From Rhizobium sp. CSW-27 (GTDB lineage Bacteria > Pseudomonadota > Alphaproteobacteria > Rhizobiales > Rhizobiaceae), in NCBI RefSeq assembly GCF_018760785.1, contig NZ_JAHHZO010000009.1:62001-126000 (forward strand): a DNA stretch of 64,000 bases, written 5' to 3'. Below, piece after piece: positions 26,209-35,411 of the stretch; within the stretch, counting starts at the first letter, position 1, and every line of letters begins with the position of its first letter. The notes beneath the pieces were generated by a model. That model saw only the letters and a program-made list of their open reading frames with translations. It searched no databases and had not been told where the DNA came from. Position numbers and translations under genes: made by a program.

Positions 26209-27092
26209 TCGAAATTCTCCCTCTTCGGTCCCCGGAAATATTCCATCAAGGCTGCCTGATCCTCGCCGCCCAGTCCGGCAGCGGTCAGCATGCGGTGCAC
26301 TTCGGCACAGGTGGCCGTCAGTGGCATGGCGGTATTGGTTCGCCGCGCCAGATCCTGCGCGCCGTTCAGATCCTTGACCATATTGTCGATGCGGCCCGTG
26401 CGGCGGTAATCCTTCGCAACGAAGCGCGGCATGTATTCCTGCAGGACGGCGCTGTCGGCGCGACCGCCCTTGAGTGCCTGCGGGATCTTGGCCGCATCCA
26501 CGCCCGCATCAAGAGCCAGCTGCGTGGCTTCGGCGACCGCCAGAAAATTCAGCCCGCACAGAACCTGGTTGATGAGCTTGGTGGTCTGGCCTGCGCCGAC
26601 AGGCCCCATATGGGTGAAGTTGCTGGCCACATGCTGCAGGACCGCACGGGCATCGGCCACGTCTTGCTCGGTTCCGCCCGCCATCAGCGTCAACTGGCCG
26701 ATCAGCGCCTTTGGCGCGCCGCCGGAGAGCGGGCTATCCACCCAGCGCAGGCCCCTGGCTGCGGCATCCGCCGCAAGCTGGCGGGTGGCTTCCGGATCGA
26801 TCGACGACATGTCGATGATCAGCGTGCCCGGTCGCGCGCCCTCTGCCACACCCGTCTCGCCGAACACCGCCCGGCGCACGATGCCGGGCGAGTTGAGGCT
26901 GAGAATGACGCAATCGCTCTGCGCCGCCGCCTCGGCCGCAGACGGCGCAGCGATCGCACCCTTGTCGACAAGCGCCTGAACCTTTTCCGCATCCAGGTCG
27001 AAAACGACGAGGCGGTTGCCGGTTTCGGCAAGCCGCGTGCCGATGGCACCGCCCATGGCTCCAGCGCCGATCAGCGCCACCTTGTTTGTCAT
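26205..27092 (-). CDS. 3-hydroxyisobutyrate/6-phosphogluconate dehydrogenase family NAD(P) oxidoreductase
   Basis: The 295-residue protein has the beta-hydroxyacid dehydrogenase signature at the N-terminus (KVALIGAGAMGGAIGTRLAE), the DSPLSGGAPKA substrate loop, and the catalytic Lys in GQTTKLINQVLCGLN. Substrates in the family include hydroxyisobutyrate, tartronate semialdehyde, threonate and gluconate derivatives. Coupling to gluconokinase on both sides suggests a sugar-acid role; exact substrate unknown. Confidence 0.87.
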   Translation of the reverse strand: MTNKVALIGAGAMGGAIGTRLAETGNRLVVFDLDAEKVQALVDKGAIAAPSAAEAAAQSDCVILSLNSPGIVRRAVFGETGVAEGARPGTLIIDMSSIDPEATRQLAADAAARGLRWVDSPLSGGAPKALIGQLTLMAGGTEQDVADARAVLQHVASNFTHMGPVGAGQTTKLINQVLCGLNFLAVAEATQLALDAGVDAAKIPQALKGGRADSAVLQEYMPRFVAKDYRRTGRIDNMVKDLNGAQDLARRTNTAMPLTATCAEVHRMLTAAGLGGEDQAALMEYFRGPKRENFE

Positions 27093-27619
27093 GGCTTCAG
27101 ATCCTTCAACTGGCGCAGAATGTCTTCCACCACATCCTCGAGCGGCTGGTCGATGTCGACGGTGACCGCCTGCTCGTCGGCTTGCGGCGGCTCGAGGGCG
27201 GCAAACTGGCTGTCGAGCAGGCTGGTCGGCATGAAGTGGCCGGTACGGGCGCCCATGCGCCCGGCAATGACCTCACGCGCGCCGGACAGATGCACGAAGA
27301 TCACCGGCCCGCCCGCCGTCTGGCGAATGTGATCGCGATAGATGCGCTTCAGAGCCGAGCAGCCGATCACCAGCGGCGTCTCGACCTTTCCCAGCGCCTC
27401 GCCCACCCGCGTCAGCCAGGGCCAGCGGTCCGCATCGGTCAACGGCTCGCCGCGGCTCATCTTCTCGATGTTGGCCGGCGGATGCAGGTCGTCGCCGTCA
27501 AAGTACCGGGCGCCGGTGCGGGCGGACAGCGCCTCGCCCACCGTGGACTTGCCGGAACCGGCAACACCCATCAGCACCATGCGTCTTGGAAAGTCAGAGA
27601 GAAGCTGTGATTCCGCCAT
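27089..27619 (-). CDS. gntK: Gluconokinase
   Basis: The P-loop LMGVAGSGKST and the following YFDGDDLHPPANIEKM and GEPLTDADRWPWL blocks identify a GntK-type gluconokinase, which makes 6-phosphogluconate for the Entner-Doudoroff or pentose phosphate path. The start at 27619 gives 176 residues, the usual family length. An in-frame ATG at 27640 is possible but adds no conserved residues. The 5' end overlaps the end of the oxidoreductase gene by 26 bp. Confidence 0.94.
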   Translation of the reverse strand: MAESQLLSDFPRRMVLMGVAGSGKSTVGEALSARTGARYFDGDDLHPPANIEKMSRGEPLTDADRWPWLTRVGEALGKVETPLVIGCSALKRIYRDHIRQTAGGPVIFVHLSGAREVIAGRMGARTGHFMPTSLLDSQFAALEPPQADEQAVTVDIDQPLEDVVEDILRQLKDLKP

Positions 27620-28349
27620 CGACATAAAGCACGTGTCCATTCACAAAGGAGGAGGCATCCGAGGCTAGGAATATGCAGGCGCCGACCAGTTCTTCAACCT
27701 TGCCCCAGCGACCGGCGGGAGTGCGCTTCTCCAGCCAGGCGGAAAAGGCAGGATCGGACACCAGCGCGGCATTCAGCGGCGTATCGAAATAGCCGGGCGC
27801 AATCGCATTGCATTGCAGGCCGTGGCGCGCCCAGTCGGTTGCCATGCCCTTGGTCAGGTTGGCGACCGCGCCCTTGGTGGCGGTGTAGGGCGCAATGCCC
27901 GGCCGCGCCAGCGCGGTCTGCACGCTGGCGATGTTGATGATCTTGCCGCGTCCGCGGCCGATCATGTGCCGCGCGACGGCCTGCCCCACGTTGAAGACGG
28001 TGGAGACATTGGTGCGCATCAGTCTCTCGAAGGCGTCCACCGGAAAATCCTCAAGCGGCGTGCGATGCTGCATCCCGGCATTGTTGACCAGGATGTCGAT
28101 CGCACCGGTCTCCGCTTCGAAGGCATCCACCGCCGCCTTGACGGCCGCATGGTCCGTGGCATCGAAGGCGAGACGGTGGACCGTCCCCACATCCTCGGCG
28201 GCGGCCTTCAGCTTTGCCTCGTCGCGGCCGTTCAGCACCACCTCGGCGCCGGCGGCCTTCAGCCCGCGCGCCAGGGCAAGTCCGATGCCCTGCGAGGAGC
28301 CGGTCACCAGGGCACGCTTGCCCGTCAGATCGAACAGTTGAACGCTCAT
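27594..28349 (-). CDS. idnO: Gluconate 5-dehydrogenase-like short-chain dehydrogenase
   Basis: The start at 28349 is chosen because GGAGG lies before it; an upstream in-frame ATG lacks this. The 251-residue protein has the NAD(P) motif TGSSQGIGLALARGL, the NNAG motif (VNNAGMQHR) and active-site YTATKGA. Its closest style is IdnO/Gno, which interconverts 5-keto-gluconate and gluconate. It is first in an operon with gluconokinase and faces a hydroxyacid dehydrogenase gene across a shared operator. Confidence 0.88.
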   Translation of the reverse strand: MSVQLFDLTGKRALVTGSSQGIGLALARGLKAAGAEVVLNGRDEAKLKAAAEDVGTVHRLAFDATDHAAVKAAVDAFEAETGAIDILVNNAGMQHRTPLEDFPVDAFERLMRTNVSTVFNVGQAVARHMIGRGRGKIINIASVQTALARPGIAPYTATKGAVANLTKGMATDWARHGLQCNAIAPGYFDTPLNAALVSDPAFSAWLEKRTPAGRWGKVEELVGACIFLASDASSFVNGHVLYVDGGITASL

Positions 28350-28392
28350 TTTTCCTCCCGAACAGCATCTCGACAAGTCGAGCTGCCCTGTT

Positions 28393-28410
28393 TATGTTAT
28401 CGATAACATA
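28393..28410. promoter_or_regulatory. GntR-type operator in the divergent idnO / 2-hydroxyacid dehydrogenase promoter region
   Basis: TATGTTATCGATAACATA is a perfect 18-bp palindrome that contains the same 14-bp core as the site upstream of the TRAP operon. It lies 44 bases before idnO and 27 before the divergent gene, so one repressor dimer could control both. Confidence 0.88.
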
Positions 28411-28436
28411 TGATGTCAAGGGACGGAGACACCGAA

Positions 28437-29384
28437 ATGACCAAGCCCCATATCCTGCAGGTCGGACCTTATCCGGACTGGGACGAAAAGCCACTCAACG
28501 AGGCCTTCGTCGTCCACCGCTATTTCGAGGCGGCAGACAAGGAGCGGTTCCTGCAGGACGTCGGGCCGCACATTCGCGGCATCGCCACACGCGGAGAACT
28601 TGGTGCAGGGCGCGCCATGATCCAGTCCTGCCCGAACCTGGAAATCATTTCCGTCTACGGCGTGGGCTATGATGCAGTGGATCTGGACGCTGCCCGCGCC
28701 GCGGGCATCCGCGTCACCAACACGCCGGACGTGCTGACCAGCGACGTCGCCGATCTGGGCGTTGCCATGATGCTGAACCTGTCGCGCGGCATGATCGGCG
28801 CCGAACGATGGGTGAGGGACGGCAGCTGGGCAACGCGCGGTCTCTATCCGCTGCAGCGGCGCGTGTGGGGTCGCCGGGCCGGCATCCTGGGTCTTGGCCG
28901 CATCGGCTTCGAGGTCGCCAAGCGCCTGAAGGGCTTTGACATGCAGCTTTCCTACTCGGACGTGGCCGCGAAGGATTACGCATCCGACATGCAGTTCGTC
29001 GCCGATCCCGTCGCGCTGGCGGCCGGCTGCGACTTTCTGTTCGTGACGCTCGCCGCCTCCGCGGCGACCCGTCATATCGTCGGCAGACAGGTGATCGAGG
29101 CGCTGGGGCCGGAGGGCATGCTGATCAACATTTCGCGCGCCTCCAACATTGATGAAGAGGCCCTGCTCTCGGCCCTTGAAGAGGGACGGCTCGGTTCGGC
29201 AGCGCTCGACGTCTTCGAGGGCGAGCCGAAGCTCAACCCCCGTTTCCTCGCGCTCGACAACGTGCTGCTGCAGCCGCACCATGCATCGGGCACCATCGAG
29301 ACGCGGCAGGCCATGGGAAAGCTGGTGCGCGACAACCTGTCGGCGCACTTTGCCGGACAGCCGCTGCTGACGCCGGTGATCTGA
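28437..29384 (+). CDS. D-isomer-specific 2-hydroxyacid dehydrogenase (2-keto-gluconate/hydroxypyruvate reductase type)
   Basis: The 315-residue protein has the NAD motif AGILGLGRIGFEVAKRLKGF, the catalytic Arg in INISRASNIDEEAL, the Glu in LDVFEGEP and the final His in LLQPHHASGT. It would reduce a 2-keto acid to the D-hydroxyacid. Position after the shared GntR-type operator and before IdnD suggests 2-keto-gluconate or 2,5-diketo-gluconate reduction. Confidence 0.9.
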   Translation: MTKPHILQVGPYPDWDEKPLNEAFVVHRYFEAADKERFLQDVGPHIRGIATRGELGAGRAMIQSCPNLEIISVYGVGYDAVDLDAARAAGIRVTNTPDVLTSDVADLGVAMMLNLSRGMIGAERWVRDGSWATRGLYPLQRRVWGRRAGILGLGRIGFEVAKRLKGFDMQLSYSDVAAKDYASDMQFVADPVALAAGCDFLFVTLAASAATRHIVGRQVIEALGPEGMLINISRASNIDEEALLSALEEGRLGSAALDVFEGEPKLNPRFLALDNVLLQPHHASGTIETRQAMGKLVRDNLSAHFAGQPLLTPVI

Positions 29385-29399
29385 AAGGGAGGACGACAC

Positions 29400-30431
29400 A
29401 TGAGAGCAATCGTCGCGCATGGCGCAAGAGACCTGCGGATCGAGGAACGGCCGGATGAGCGGCCGGGCCCGGGAGAGGTGCGCCTGCGGCTTGCCACCGG
29501 CGGGGTCTGCGGCAGCGACCTGCATTATTACAACCACGGCGGCTTCGGCACGGTGCGTCTCAAGGAGCCGATGATCCTCGGCCATGAGGTATCCGCCTAT
29601 GTCGAGGAACTGGGACCGGAGACGAGCGGGCTTTCTGTCGGCCAGCTGGTGGCCGTTTCGCCATCGCGGCCCTGCCGCAGCTGCCGCTATTGCCAGCAGG
29701 GTCTGCACAACCAGTGCCTCAACATGCGCTTTTACGGCAGCGCCATGCCCTTTCCGCACATTCAGGGCGCGTTCCGCGAAAGCCTGGTGGCAGACGTGCT
29801 GCAATGCGTGCCGGCCGACGGCCTGAGCCCCGGCGAAGCGGCTATGGCCGAACCGCTGGCCGTGGTGCTGCATGCCACCCGCCGCGCCGGCGAGATGCTG
29901 GGCAAGCGCGTGCTTGTCACCGGCTGCGGACCGATCGGCGTACTGGCGATCCTCGCGGCCCGGCGCGCCGGTGCCGCCGAGATTGTCGCAACCGACCTCT
30001 CCGACTTCACGTTGGCACTTGCGGCACGGGCCGGTGCGGACCGCACCATCAACAGCCGGATGGAGCCGGATGCGCTGTCCGCCTATGGCGCCGACAAGGG
30101 CACGTTCGACGTGCTCTACGAGTGCTCCGGCGCGGCTCCGGCGCTTGCCGCCGGCATTGCAGCACTTCGCCCGCGCGGCGTCATCGTGCAGCTCGGCCTG
30201 GGCGGCGACATGAGCCTGCCGATGATGGCGATCACCGCCAAGGAACTGGATCTGCGCGGCTCCTTCCGCTTCCACGAGGAATTCGCCACCGGCGTGGCGC
30301 TGATGCAGAAGGGGCTGATCGACGTGAAACCGCTCATCACCCATACGGTCGGGCTGGACGAGGCGATTTCGGCCTTCGAAATCGCCTCGGATCGCAGCCA
30401 GGCCATGAAGGCGCAGATCGCCTTTTCCTGA
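29400..30431 (+). CDS. idnD: L-idonate 5-dehydrogenase-like zinc alcohol dehydrogenase
   Basis: This 343-residue medium-chain dehydrogenase has the catalytic-zinc site (GGVCGSDLHYY and ILGHEVSA), the structural-zinc cysteines in SRPCRSCRYCQQGLHNQC and the NAD loop TGCGPIGVLAIL. The YYNHGGFG segment is characteristic of L-idonate dehydrogenases. It probably oxidises L-idonate to 5-keto-gluconate, which IdnO reduces to gluconate for the kinase. A GGGAGG site lies before the ATG. Confidence 0.9.
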   Translation: MRAIVAHGARDLRIEERPDERPGPGEVRLRLATGGVCGSDLHYYNHGGFGTVRLKEPMILGHEVSAYVEELGPETSGLSVGQLVAVSPSRPCRSCRYCQQGLHNQCLNMRFYGSAMPFPHIQGAFRESLVADVLQCVPADGLSPGEAAMAEPLAVVLHATRRAGEMLGKRVLVTGCGPIGVLAILAARRAGAAEIVATDLSDFTLALAARAGADRTINSRMEPDALSAYGADKGTFDVLYECSGAAPALAAGIAALRPRGVIVQLGLGGDMSLPMMAITAKELDLRGSFRFHEEFATGVALMQKGLIDVKPLITHTVGLDEAISAFEIASDRSQAMKAQIAFS

Positions 30432-30487
30432 GCCCTGGACCTCTTCCTGTCATCGCGGCGGGAAGAGGCACACTTGCCAAACCCGGC

Positions 30488-31966
30488 TCAGGCTTCGTCG
30501 ATAACCGCCTCGGCCTCGATTTCCACCTCATAGTCGCCGATCAGATTGCCGGCTTCGATCAGCGTGTTGGCCGGCAGGACAGCGCCGAATACCCGGCCAT
30601 GAGCGCGCGACACGGGCTCCCATCTGGACGCATCCTTCAGATAGATGCGGGTGCGCACCACATCCTCCATCCTCGCCCCCAGCGGATTAAGGGAGGCCGC
30701 GATCTTGTCGAGAATGTAGGTCGCCTGCGCGCCGGCATCGCCGGGCGCCACGCACCGGTCCGTGCCATGCGTCGCCGTGGTGCCGGAGACGAGTACGCGA
30801 TTGCCGATCCTGACCGCGCGGCTGTAGCCGGCGATCGGCTCCCAGATACTGCCGGAGGACACGCGCATCCGGCCCGGGCGACCGGGGACCGGCTCGGCCT
30901 GATAGACGGACGGGATGGCGTCGAGGTGATGGCTGAGATCGCCCGAGGCCGTCAGGAAGGGAGGCTTGCGGTATTCGTCGCCGCAATCGCCGGGAATGGG
31001 CTTCGTCTCAGCGAAAGCTGCATCCAGCAGGGCGTGATCCTCTGCATCCAGCGCGAAACGGAAGACGTTGAGGTTGTCGTCGCGGTGCTCGCTTTCGCCC
31101 AGCCGAGCGCCGATGATGGTGGCCGCCACCGCCTCATGCTCCAGCACCCAGCGGCTCGCGACATTCGACAGCGACACGCCGTGCTTTCTCGCAATCTCGG
31201 AGGCGGCCCGCAGAATGGCCTGATAGGGCTCCCAGCCGCCCGCCGTATCGATGAAACGCTTGTACTTCGAGCGGCTCCAGTCGGGAATGGAGGCGGGCTC
31301 CGGCTGGCCGAGCCACTTTTCCGAAAGAAAGCCGCCGCAGAGCGTGCCATAGGCGAGCAGCCTCACGCCGCTTGTGGCGCAGAGATCCGACAGGGCACCG
31401 GCGGCGCGGCGGTCGACCAGCGAGAAGGAGACCTGGTTGCTGGCGATCTCGATACCGTCCGCCAGTGCGAGCGCCAGGTGCGCTGCATCGACATTGGTGA
31501 GGCCAAGCGCGCCGATCAGGCCTTCCTGCTTCATCGCCTGCATCTCGTGCAGCGCATCCAGCCAGGCCGGATGCTCGAAGGTCCACCAGTGGAACTGCAA
31601 GAGATCGATCCTGTCGACGCCGAGGCGCTGGAGCCGTTCCTCCACACCACGACGAACAATGTCGCGCGTCATTGGACCCGGTTCCGGGCACCATTTGGTG
31701 AAGGCCCGCGGTCTGGAGCCGACTGCCGGAAACCGTCTCAGCAGATGTCCGGTGATGATTTCGGCCGAGCCGTAATGATCGGCCATGTCGAAGGTGTCGA
31801 AACCGGCGCGGGCATAGGCCTCCAGCGCATCGGCGCCCTGTTCGGGATCGATGATCGTGCCATCCTTCTCGATATCGGCCACCTGCCAGAGGCCGCAGAC
31901 GAGGCGGCTGATCTCCAGACCGGGGGCAAGAAGGGTGCGTTCGGGATGGGCTTGCATGGCAATCAT
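30488..31966 (-). CDS. Aldo/keto reductase fused to a RidA-like domain
   Basis: The ATG at 31966 overlaps the LivM-type stop (ATGA), fixing the start. Residues 1 to about 335 form an aldo/keto reductase barrel (DTFDMADHYGSAE with the catalytic Asp and Tyr; RIDLLQFHWW; GTLCGGFLSEKWLG; GARLGESEHRDDNL). Residues about 355-492 form a RidA/YjgF fold (SRAVRIGNRVLVSGTTATHG; ATYILDKIAASLNPLGA; YEVEIEAEAVI). The RidA part lacks the Arg that binds a carboxylate in canonical RidA (LPANTLIEA instead of FPARSCVEV). A reductase coupled to an imine/enamine hydrolase suggests a substrate passing through an imine. Last gene of the minus-strand transporter operon. Confidence 0.85.
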   Translation of the reverse strand: MIAMQAHPERTLLAPGLEISRLVCGLWQVADIEKDGTIIDPEQGADALEAYARAGFDTFDMADHYGSAEIITGHLLRRFPAVGSRPRAFTKWCPEPGPMTRDIVRRGVEERLQRLGVDRIDLLQFHWWTFEHPAWLDALHEMQAMKQEGLIGALGLTNVDAAHLALALADGIEIASNQVSFSLVDRRAAGALSDLCATSGVRLLAYGTLCGGFLSEKWLGQPEPASIPDWSRSKYKRFIDTAGGWEPYQAILRAASEIARKHGVSLSNVASRWVLEHEAVAATIIGARLGESEHRDDNLNVFRFALDAEDHALLDAAFAETKPIPGDCGDEYRKPPFLTASGDLSHHLDAIPSVYQAEPVPGRPGRMRVSSGSIWEPIAGYSRAVRIGNRVLVSGTTATHGTDRCVAPGDAGAQATYILDKIAASLNPLGARMEDVVRTRIYLKDASRWEPVSRAHGRVFGAVLPANTLIEAGNLIGDYEVEIEAEAVIDEA

Positions 31967-32934
31967 TCCTTGGATGGGGCGGCGCGCAACGATTTCAGGC
32001 GGGTCAGCGGGCTGACCTCGCCGAACAGGCCGCGCGGGCGCCAGAGAAGCATGAGGCAGAGGCCGACGCCGATGGCGACGATCTGCAGCGAGGCGGCACG
32101 CGCCTGCTGTTCTGCCGGAACGAAGGTGGAGACGGCGGCGGCAGACAGCGCCCAAAGCCCCCAGATGAGAATGGCGCCGGCAATTGCGCCGCGATTGTTG
32201 CCGGAGCCGCCGACGATCAGCATGGCCCAGACCTGGAAGGTGAGGATCGGCATGTAATTGTCAGGCGCGATGAAGCCGATGAAATGCGCCTGTGCGGCAC
32301 CGGCAAGTCCCATGATGGCGCCGCCGAGCGTAAAGGCCTGAAGCCGAAAGCGGATCGGCCCTTTGCCGAGCGCCTGCGCCGCCATTTCATCCTCGCGGAT
32401 GGCACGCAGCACGCGGCCCCATGGGCTTTTCGCAAGATGTTCGAGCGCCAGATAGAGAGCAAGCACCACCACCGCCATGACGGCGAAATTGGCGAGGCTG
32501 AACAGCAGCGCATTCTCCTGTAAAACGGCGAACGGCCGCGGAATGAAGCCGATGCCGAAGGCGCCGCCGGTAATCGGCTGCAGGTTCAGCATGCAAAGCT
32601 GTACCGTGACGGCGATGCCGAAGGTTGCGATTGCCAGGTAATCGGACCGCAGCCGGATGGTCAGCGCCCCGACCGCCCAGGACAGCAGACCGGAGGTGAT
32701 CGCCGCACCCAGCCAGCCGACGAAGATCGGCAACTCGAAACCGCCAAAGCGATCCGGGCTTGGCGGGGTGGTGAGAAGCGCCGAGGTATAGGCCCCGACG
32801 GCGACGAAGGCGGCAATGCCGACATTGAACAGGCCGGTCATCCCCCATTGCACATTGAGGCCGAGGCAGATGATCGCATAGGTCAGCGCCATCGACAGGA
32901 AGAAGGCGGCATAGGCAAGGATATCGAGGGTCAT
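31963..32934 (-). CDS. Branched-chain amino acid-type ABC permease, LivM family
   Basis: The start at 32934 overlaps the LivH-type stop by 4 bp (ATGA); longer frames upstream are out of register with any domain. The 323-residue protein is a polytopic LivM with NVQWGMTGLFNVGIAAFVAVGAY (in the first third) and the SPWGRVLRAIREDEMAAQALG EAA-like loop. It pairs with the LivH-type subunit. Confidence 0.92.
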   Translation of the reverse strand: MTLDILAYAAFFLSMALTYAIICLGLNVQWGMTGLFNVGIAAFVAVGAYTSALLTTPPSPDRFGGFELPIFVGWLGAAITSGLLSWAVGALTIRLRSDYLAIATFGIAVTVQLCMLNLQPITGGAFGIGFIPRPFAVLQENALLFSLANFAVMAVVVLALYLALEHLAKSPWGRVLRAIREDEMAAQALGKGPIRFRLQAFTLGGAIMGLAGAAQAHFIGFIAPDNYMPILTFQVWAMLIVGGSGNNRGAIAGAILIWGLWALSAAAVSTFVPAEQQARAASLQIVAIGVGLCLMLLWRPRGLFGEVSPLTRLKSLRAAPSKE

Positions 32935-33842
32935 GACGCTTTCCCGAACAGGCCGCGCGGACGCACGAGGAGGACGGCGATGAGGATGACAAAGGAGACG
33001 GCGGCGCGCCACTCCGCCCCCACCGCCTGCACGGCGAGCGCCTCGCAGAGACCGATGATGAGGCCCGCCAGCATGGCGCCCGGCACCGAGCCGATGCCGC
33101 CGAGGATGGCTGCGGCAAACAGCGGCAACAGCAGATCATGGCCGAGATAGGGACGGATCTGGATCAGGAGCCCGCTCATGATGCCGGCGACGCAAGCGAG
33201 AGCAGCACCGAGGAACCAGACGGTGCGGATCACGCGGCGCACATCAATGCCGGCAATGCTGGCCAGCGCCGGGTTTTCGCTGACCGCCCGCATGGCGCGG
33301 CCGATATCGGTGCGCGTCATCAAAAGATGCACGATGATGACCGCCACCAGCGCCACGCCCAGCATCAGTAACTGATCGGGCGTGGCGCGCAAGCCGCCGC
33401 CCAGCTTCATGGCAATCTGCAACGCCTTGGTGAAATAGGCGGGCCGGGAGGTGAACAGGAATTCGAGAAGGCTGCGCAGCGCCAGCGACGCCCCGAAACT
33501 TGCCATCACCATGATGATGATCGCGCTGCCACGCCGCCGGAAGCTGGAAAAGAGGAGCGCATCCACCGCCAGCGCCAGAAGCCCGGTGAGGCCGATGGCG
33601 ATGACCGTCGAGATCGGCAGCGCCCAGCCGAAGGAGAAGGGTGCGATGGGCTTTGTCAGCCCCGCCGACAGGAAGCCGAGCGCACCGGCGACGGCGAGCG
33701 CCAGGTAGGCGCCCCACGACAGAAGTTCGCCATGGGCGAAATTGGAAAAGCGCAGGATCGAATAGGTGAGCGTGACGCCGACCGCGCCAAGGCCGATGAT
33801 CGCACCGGCAATCAGACCGTCCATGATGAATTGCGGGTTCAT
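32931..33842 (-). CDS. Branched-chain amino acid-type ABC permease, LivH family
   Basis: The 303-residue membrane protein has LivH features: GLGAVGVTLTYSILRFSNFAHGELL at the N-terminus (given here in part) and the RAVSENPALASIAGID loop that meets the ATPases. It overlaps both neighbours by 4 bp, so five genes from the LivG-type ATPase to the AKR-RidA gene form one coupled unit. Confidence 0.93.
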   Translation of the reverse strand: MNPQFIMDGLIAGAIIGLGAVGVTLTYSILRFSNFAHGELLSWGAYLALAVAGALGFLSAGLTKPIAPFSFGWALPISTVIAIGLTGLLALAVDALLFSSFRRRGSAIIIMVMASFGASLALRSLLEFLFTSRPAYFTKALQIAMKLGGGLRATPDQLLMLGVALVAVIIVHLLMTRTDIGRAMRAVSENPALASIAGIDVRRVIRTVWFLGAALACVAGIMSGLLIQIRPYLGHDLLLPLFAAAILGGIGSVPGAMLAGLIIGLCEALAVQAVGAEWRAAVSFVILIAVLLVRPRGLFGKAS

Positions 33843-34582
33843 GCGGGCGCCCCCTGATGGCCATGCGCGGTTCCGAGGTAGATTTTTCCGACCAGCGGAT
33901 CGCTGGCGAGCTCTTCCGGCAGGCCTTCATGGGCAATGCGCCCCTCGGCGAGGATGACGGCGCGGCTGGCAATGGCGAGCGCCGCCTTCACATTCTGCTC
34001 CACCAGCAGCACGGTCACGCCGCTTGCATTGATCGCCCTCAGCATCTCGAAGACCTCGCTGACGATTTTCGGCGAAAGGCCGGCCGAGGGTTCGTCGAGA
34101 ATGATGACCGGCGGATCGAGCGCCAGCGCGCGCGCCACCGCCAGCATCTGCCGCTGCCCGCCGGAGAGCGCACCGGCAAGACGCGAGGGGCGGGCGGCCA
34201 GATCCGGGAAGCGGGTAAACAGCGCCTCGATGGCGGCGCCACGTTTTGCCTTCGGCAGATGGGCAACCGCGATCTGCAGGTTTTCCAGAATGCTCATGGT
34301 GGCAAAGACGTTTTCCGTCTGCGGCACGAAGGCGAGGCCCTCCGCCACCTTGCGGTGCGGGGCAACACGGGTGATGTCGCGCCCGTTCAGCATCATCGTG
34401 CCGGCATGGATCGGCACCAGCCCGGCGATGGCCTTGACGAAGGTGGATTTGCCCGCGCCGTTCGGACCGAGCAGCACCACCAGTTCGCCGCTTGAAACGG
34501 AAAAATCGATGCCGCGCACGATCGGCAGGTCCGGCTCATAGCCGGCGACCAATCCACTGGTCGAAAGAATGGGGCCCGTCAT
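33839..34582 (-). CDS. Branched-chain amino acid-type ABC ATPase, LivF family
   Basis: The 247-residue ATPase has Walker A GPNGAGKST, the LivF-style VPQTENVFATMSILENL, signature LSGGQRQMLAVARAL, Walker B VIILDEPSAGLSP and a final VEQN in place of a His-loop region typical of LivF. It overlaps the LivG-type and LivH-type genes by 4 bp on each side. Confidence 0.93.
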   Translation of the reverse strand: MTGPILSTSGLVAGYEPDLPIVRGIDFSVSSGELVVLLGPNGAGKSTFVKAIAGLVPIHAGTMMLNGRDITRVAPHRKVAEGLAFVPQTENVFATMSILENLQIAVAHLPKAKRGAAIEALFTRFPDLAARPSRLAGALSGGQRQMLAVARALALDPPVIILDEPSAGLSPKIVSEVFEMLRAINASGVTVLLVEQNVKAALAIASRAVILAEGRIAHEGLPEELASDPLVGKIYLGTAHGHQGAPA

Positions 34583-35382
34583 GCGCCGCCTCCGAGATAG
34601 GCTTCGATCACCGCCGGGCTGGAGGCCACCTCCGCAGGCGTGCCTTCCGCCAGAAGCTTGCCGAGCGCCATGGCGACCACGCGCGAGCAGAGCCGCGAGA
34701 CCATATCCATGTTGTGCTCGATCAGGAGGATCGACTTTCCCTGCTTGTTGAGCGCGATGACGCGCTCGATAATGATTTCCAGCAGCGCCGGATTGACGCC
34801 CGCTGCCGGCTCATCGAGCAGGATCACGTCCGGATCGGCCATCAGCACGCGGGCGAGTTCCAGAAGCTTGCGCTGGCCGCCGGACAGGACCCGTGCCGGC
34901 TGATGTTCGAGATGGGAGAGGGTGACGAAGTCAAGAAGGCCGCGTGCCTTTTCGATCAGCGCCTTTTCCTCAGCACGCACCGCAGCCGGCTTCAGGAAGT
35001 TGGCGATCAGGCCTTCGCCCTGCTGGCGCTGCCCACCGACCAGCAGGTTTTCCAGCACGCTCATTTCGGCAAACGGTTTCGGGATCTGGAAGGTGCGGGC
35101 AAGACCATGGCCGATGCGTCTTTCCGGCGCCTCGCGCGAGACTTCGTGCCCGGAAATCCACAGCTCGCCCGAGGTCGGCTGCAGGCTTCCGGCAATCAGG
35201 CTGAACATCGTCGTCTTGCCGGCCCCGTTCGGCCCGATCAGCCCCACCATCTCCTGACGCCCCACCGTCAATGACATGCTGTCCACCGCCGTCATGCCGG
35301 CAAAACGCTTCGTCAGCCGCCGGGCATCGATGACCGGGGGAGGCTGTGCGGGACTTCTGGAAATTGCGCTTGCGGTCATCAT
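34579..35382 (-). CDS. Branched-chain amino acid-type ABC ATPase, LivG family
   Basis: The ATPase has Walker A GPNGAGKTT, ARTFQIPKPFAEMSVLENLLVGG, signature LSGGQRKLLELARVL, Walker B VILLDEPAAGVNP and the LivG ending IIIERVIALNKQGKSILLIEHNM (in part). The start at 35382 (267 residues) is preferred; the further upstream ATG at 35421 would overlap the palindrome at 35412-35423. First gene of the minus-strand operon. Confidence 0.92.
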   Translation of the reverse strand: MMTASAISRSPAQPPPVIDARRLTKRFAGMTAVDSMSLTVGRQEMVGLIGPNGAGKTTMFSLIAGSLQPTSGELWISGHEVSREAPERRIGHGLARTFQIPKPFAEMSVLENLLVGGQRQQGEGLIANFLKPAAVRAEEKALIEKARGLLDFVTLSHLEHQPARVLSGGQRKLLELARVLMADPDVILLDEPAAGVNPALLEIIIERVIALNKQGKSILLIEHNMDMVSRLCSRVVAMALGKLLAEGTPAEVASSPAVIEAYLGGGA

Positions 35383-35411
35383 GAAAATTGGGTCTTGATT
35401 TGATGTATGAT

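Noticed and set aside
30440..30468. CCTCTTCC/GGAAGAGG stem after idnD as a terminator
   Set aside because: No U-run on either strand and a 13-base loop; too weak to call.
29690..32257. Very long open frame (855 codons) on the plus strand across idnD and the AKR-RidA gene
   Set aside because: It reads as Arg/His/Pro-rich shadow sequence antisense or out of frame to two well-supported genes; high GC produces such frames.
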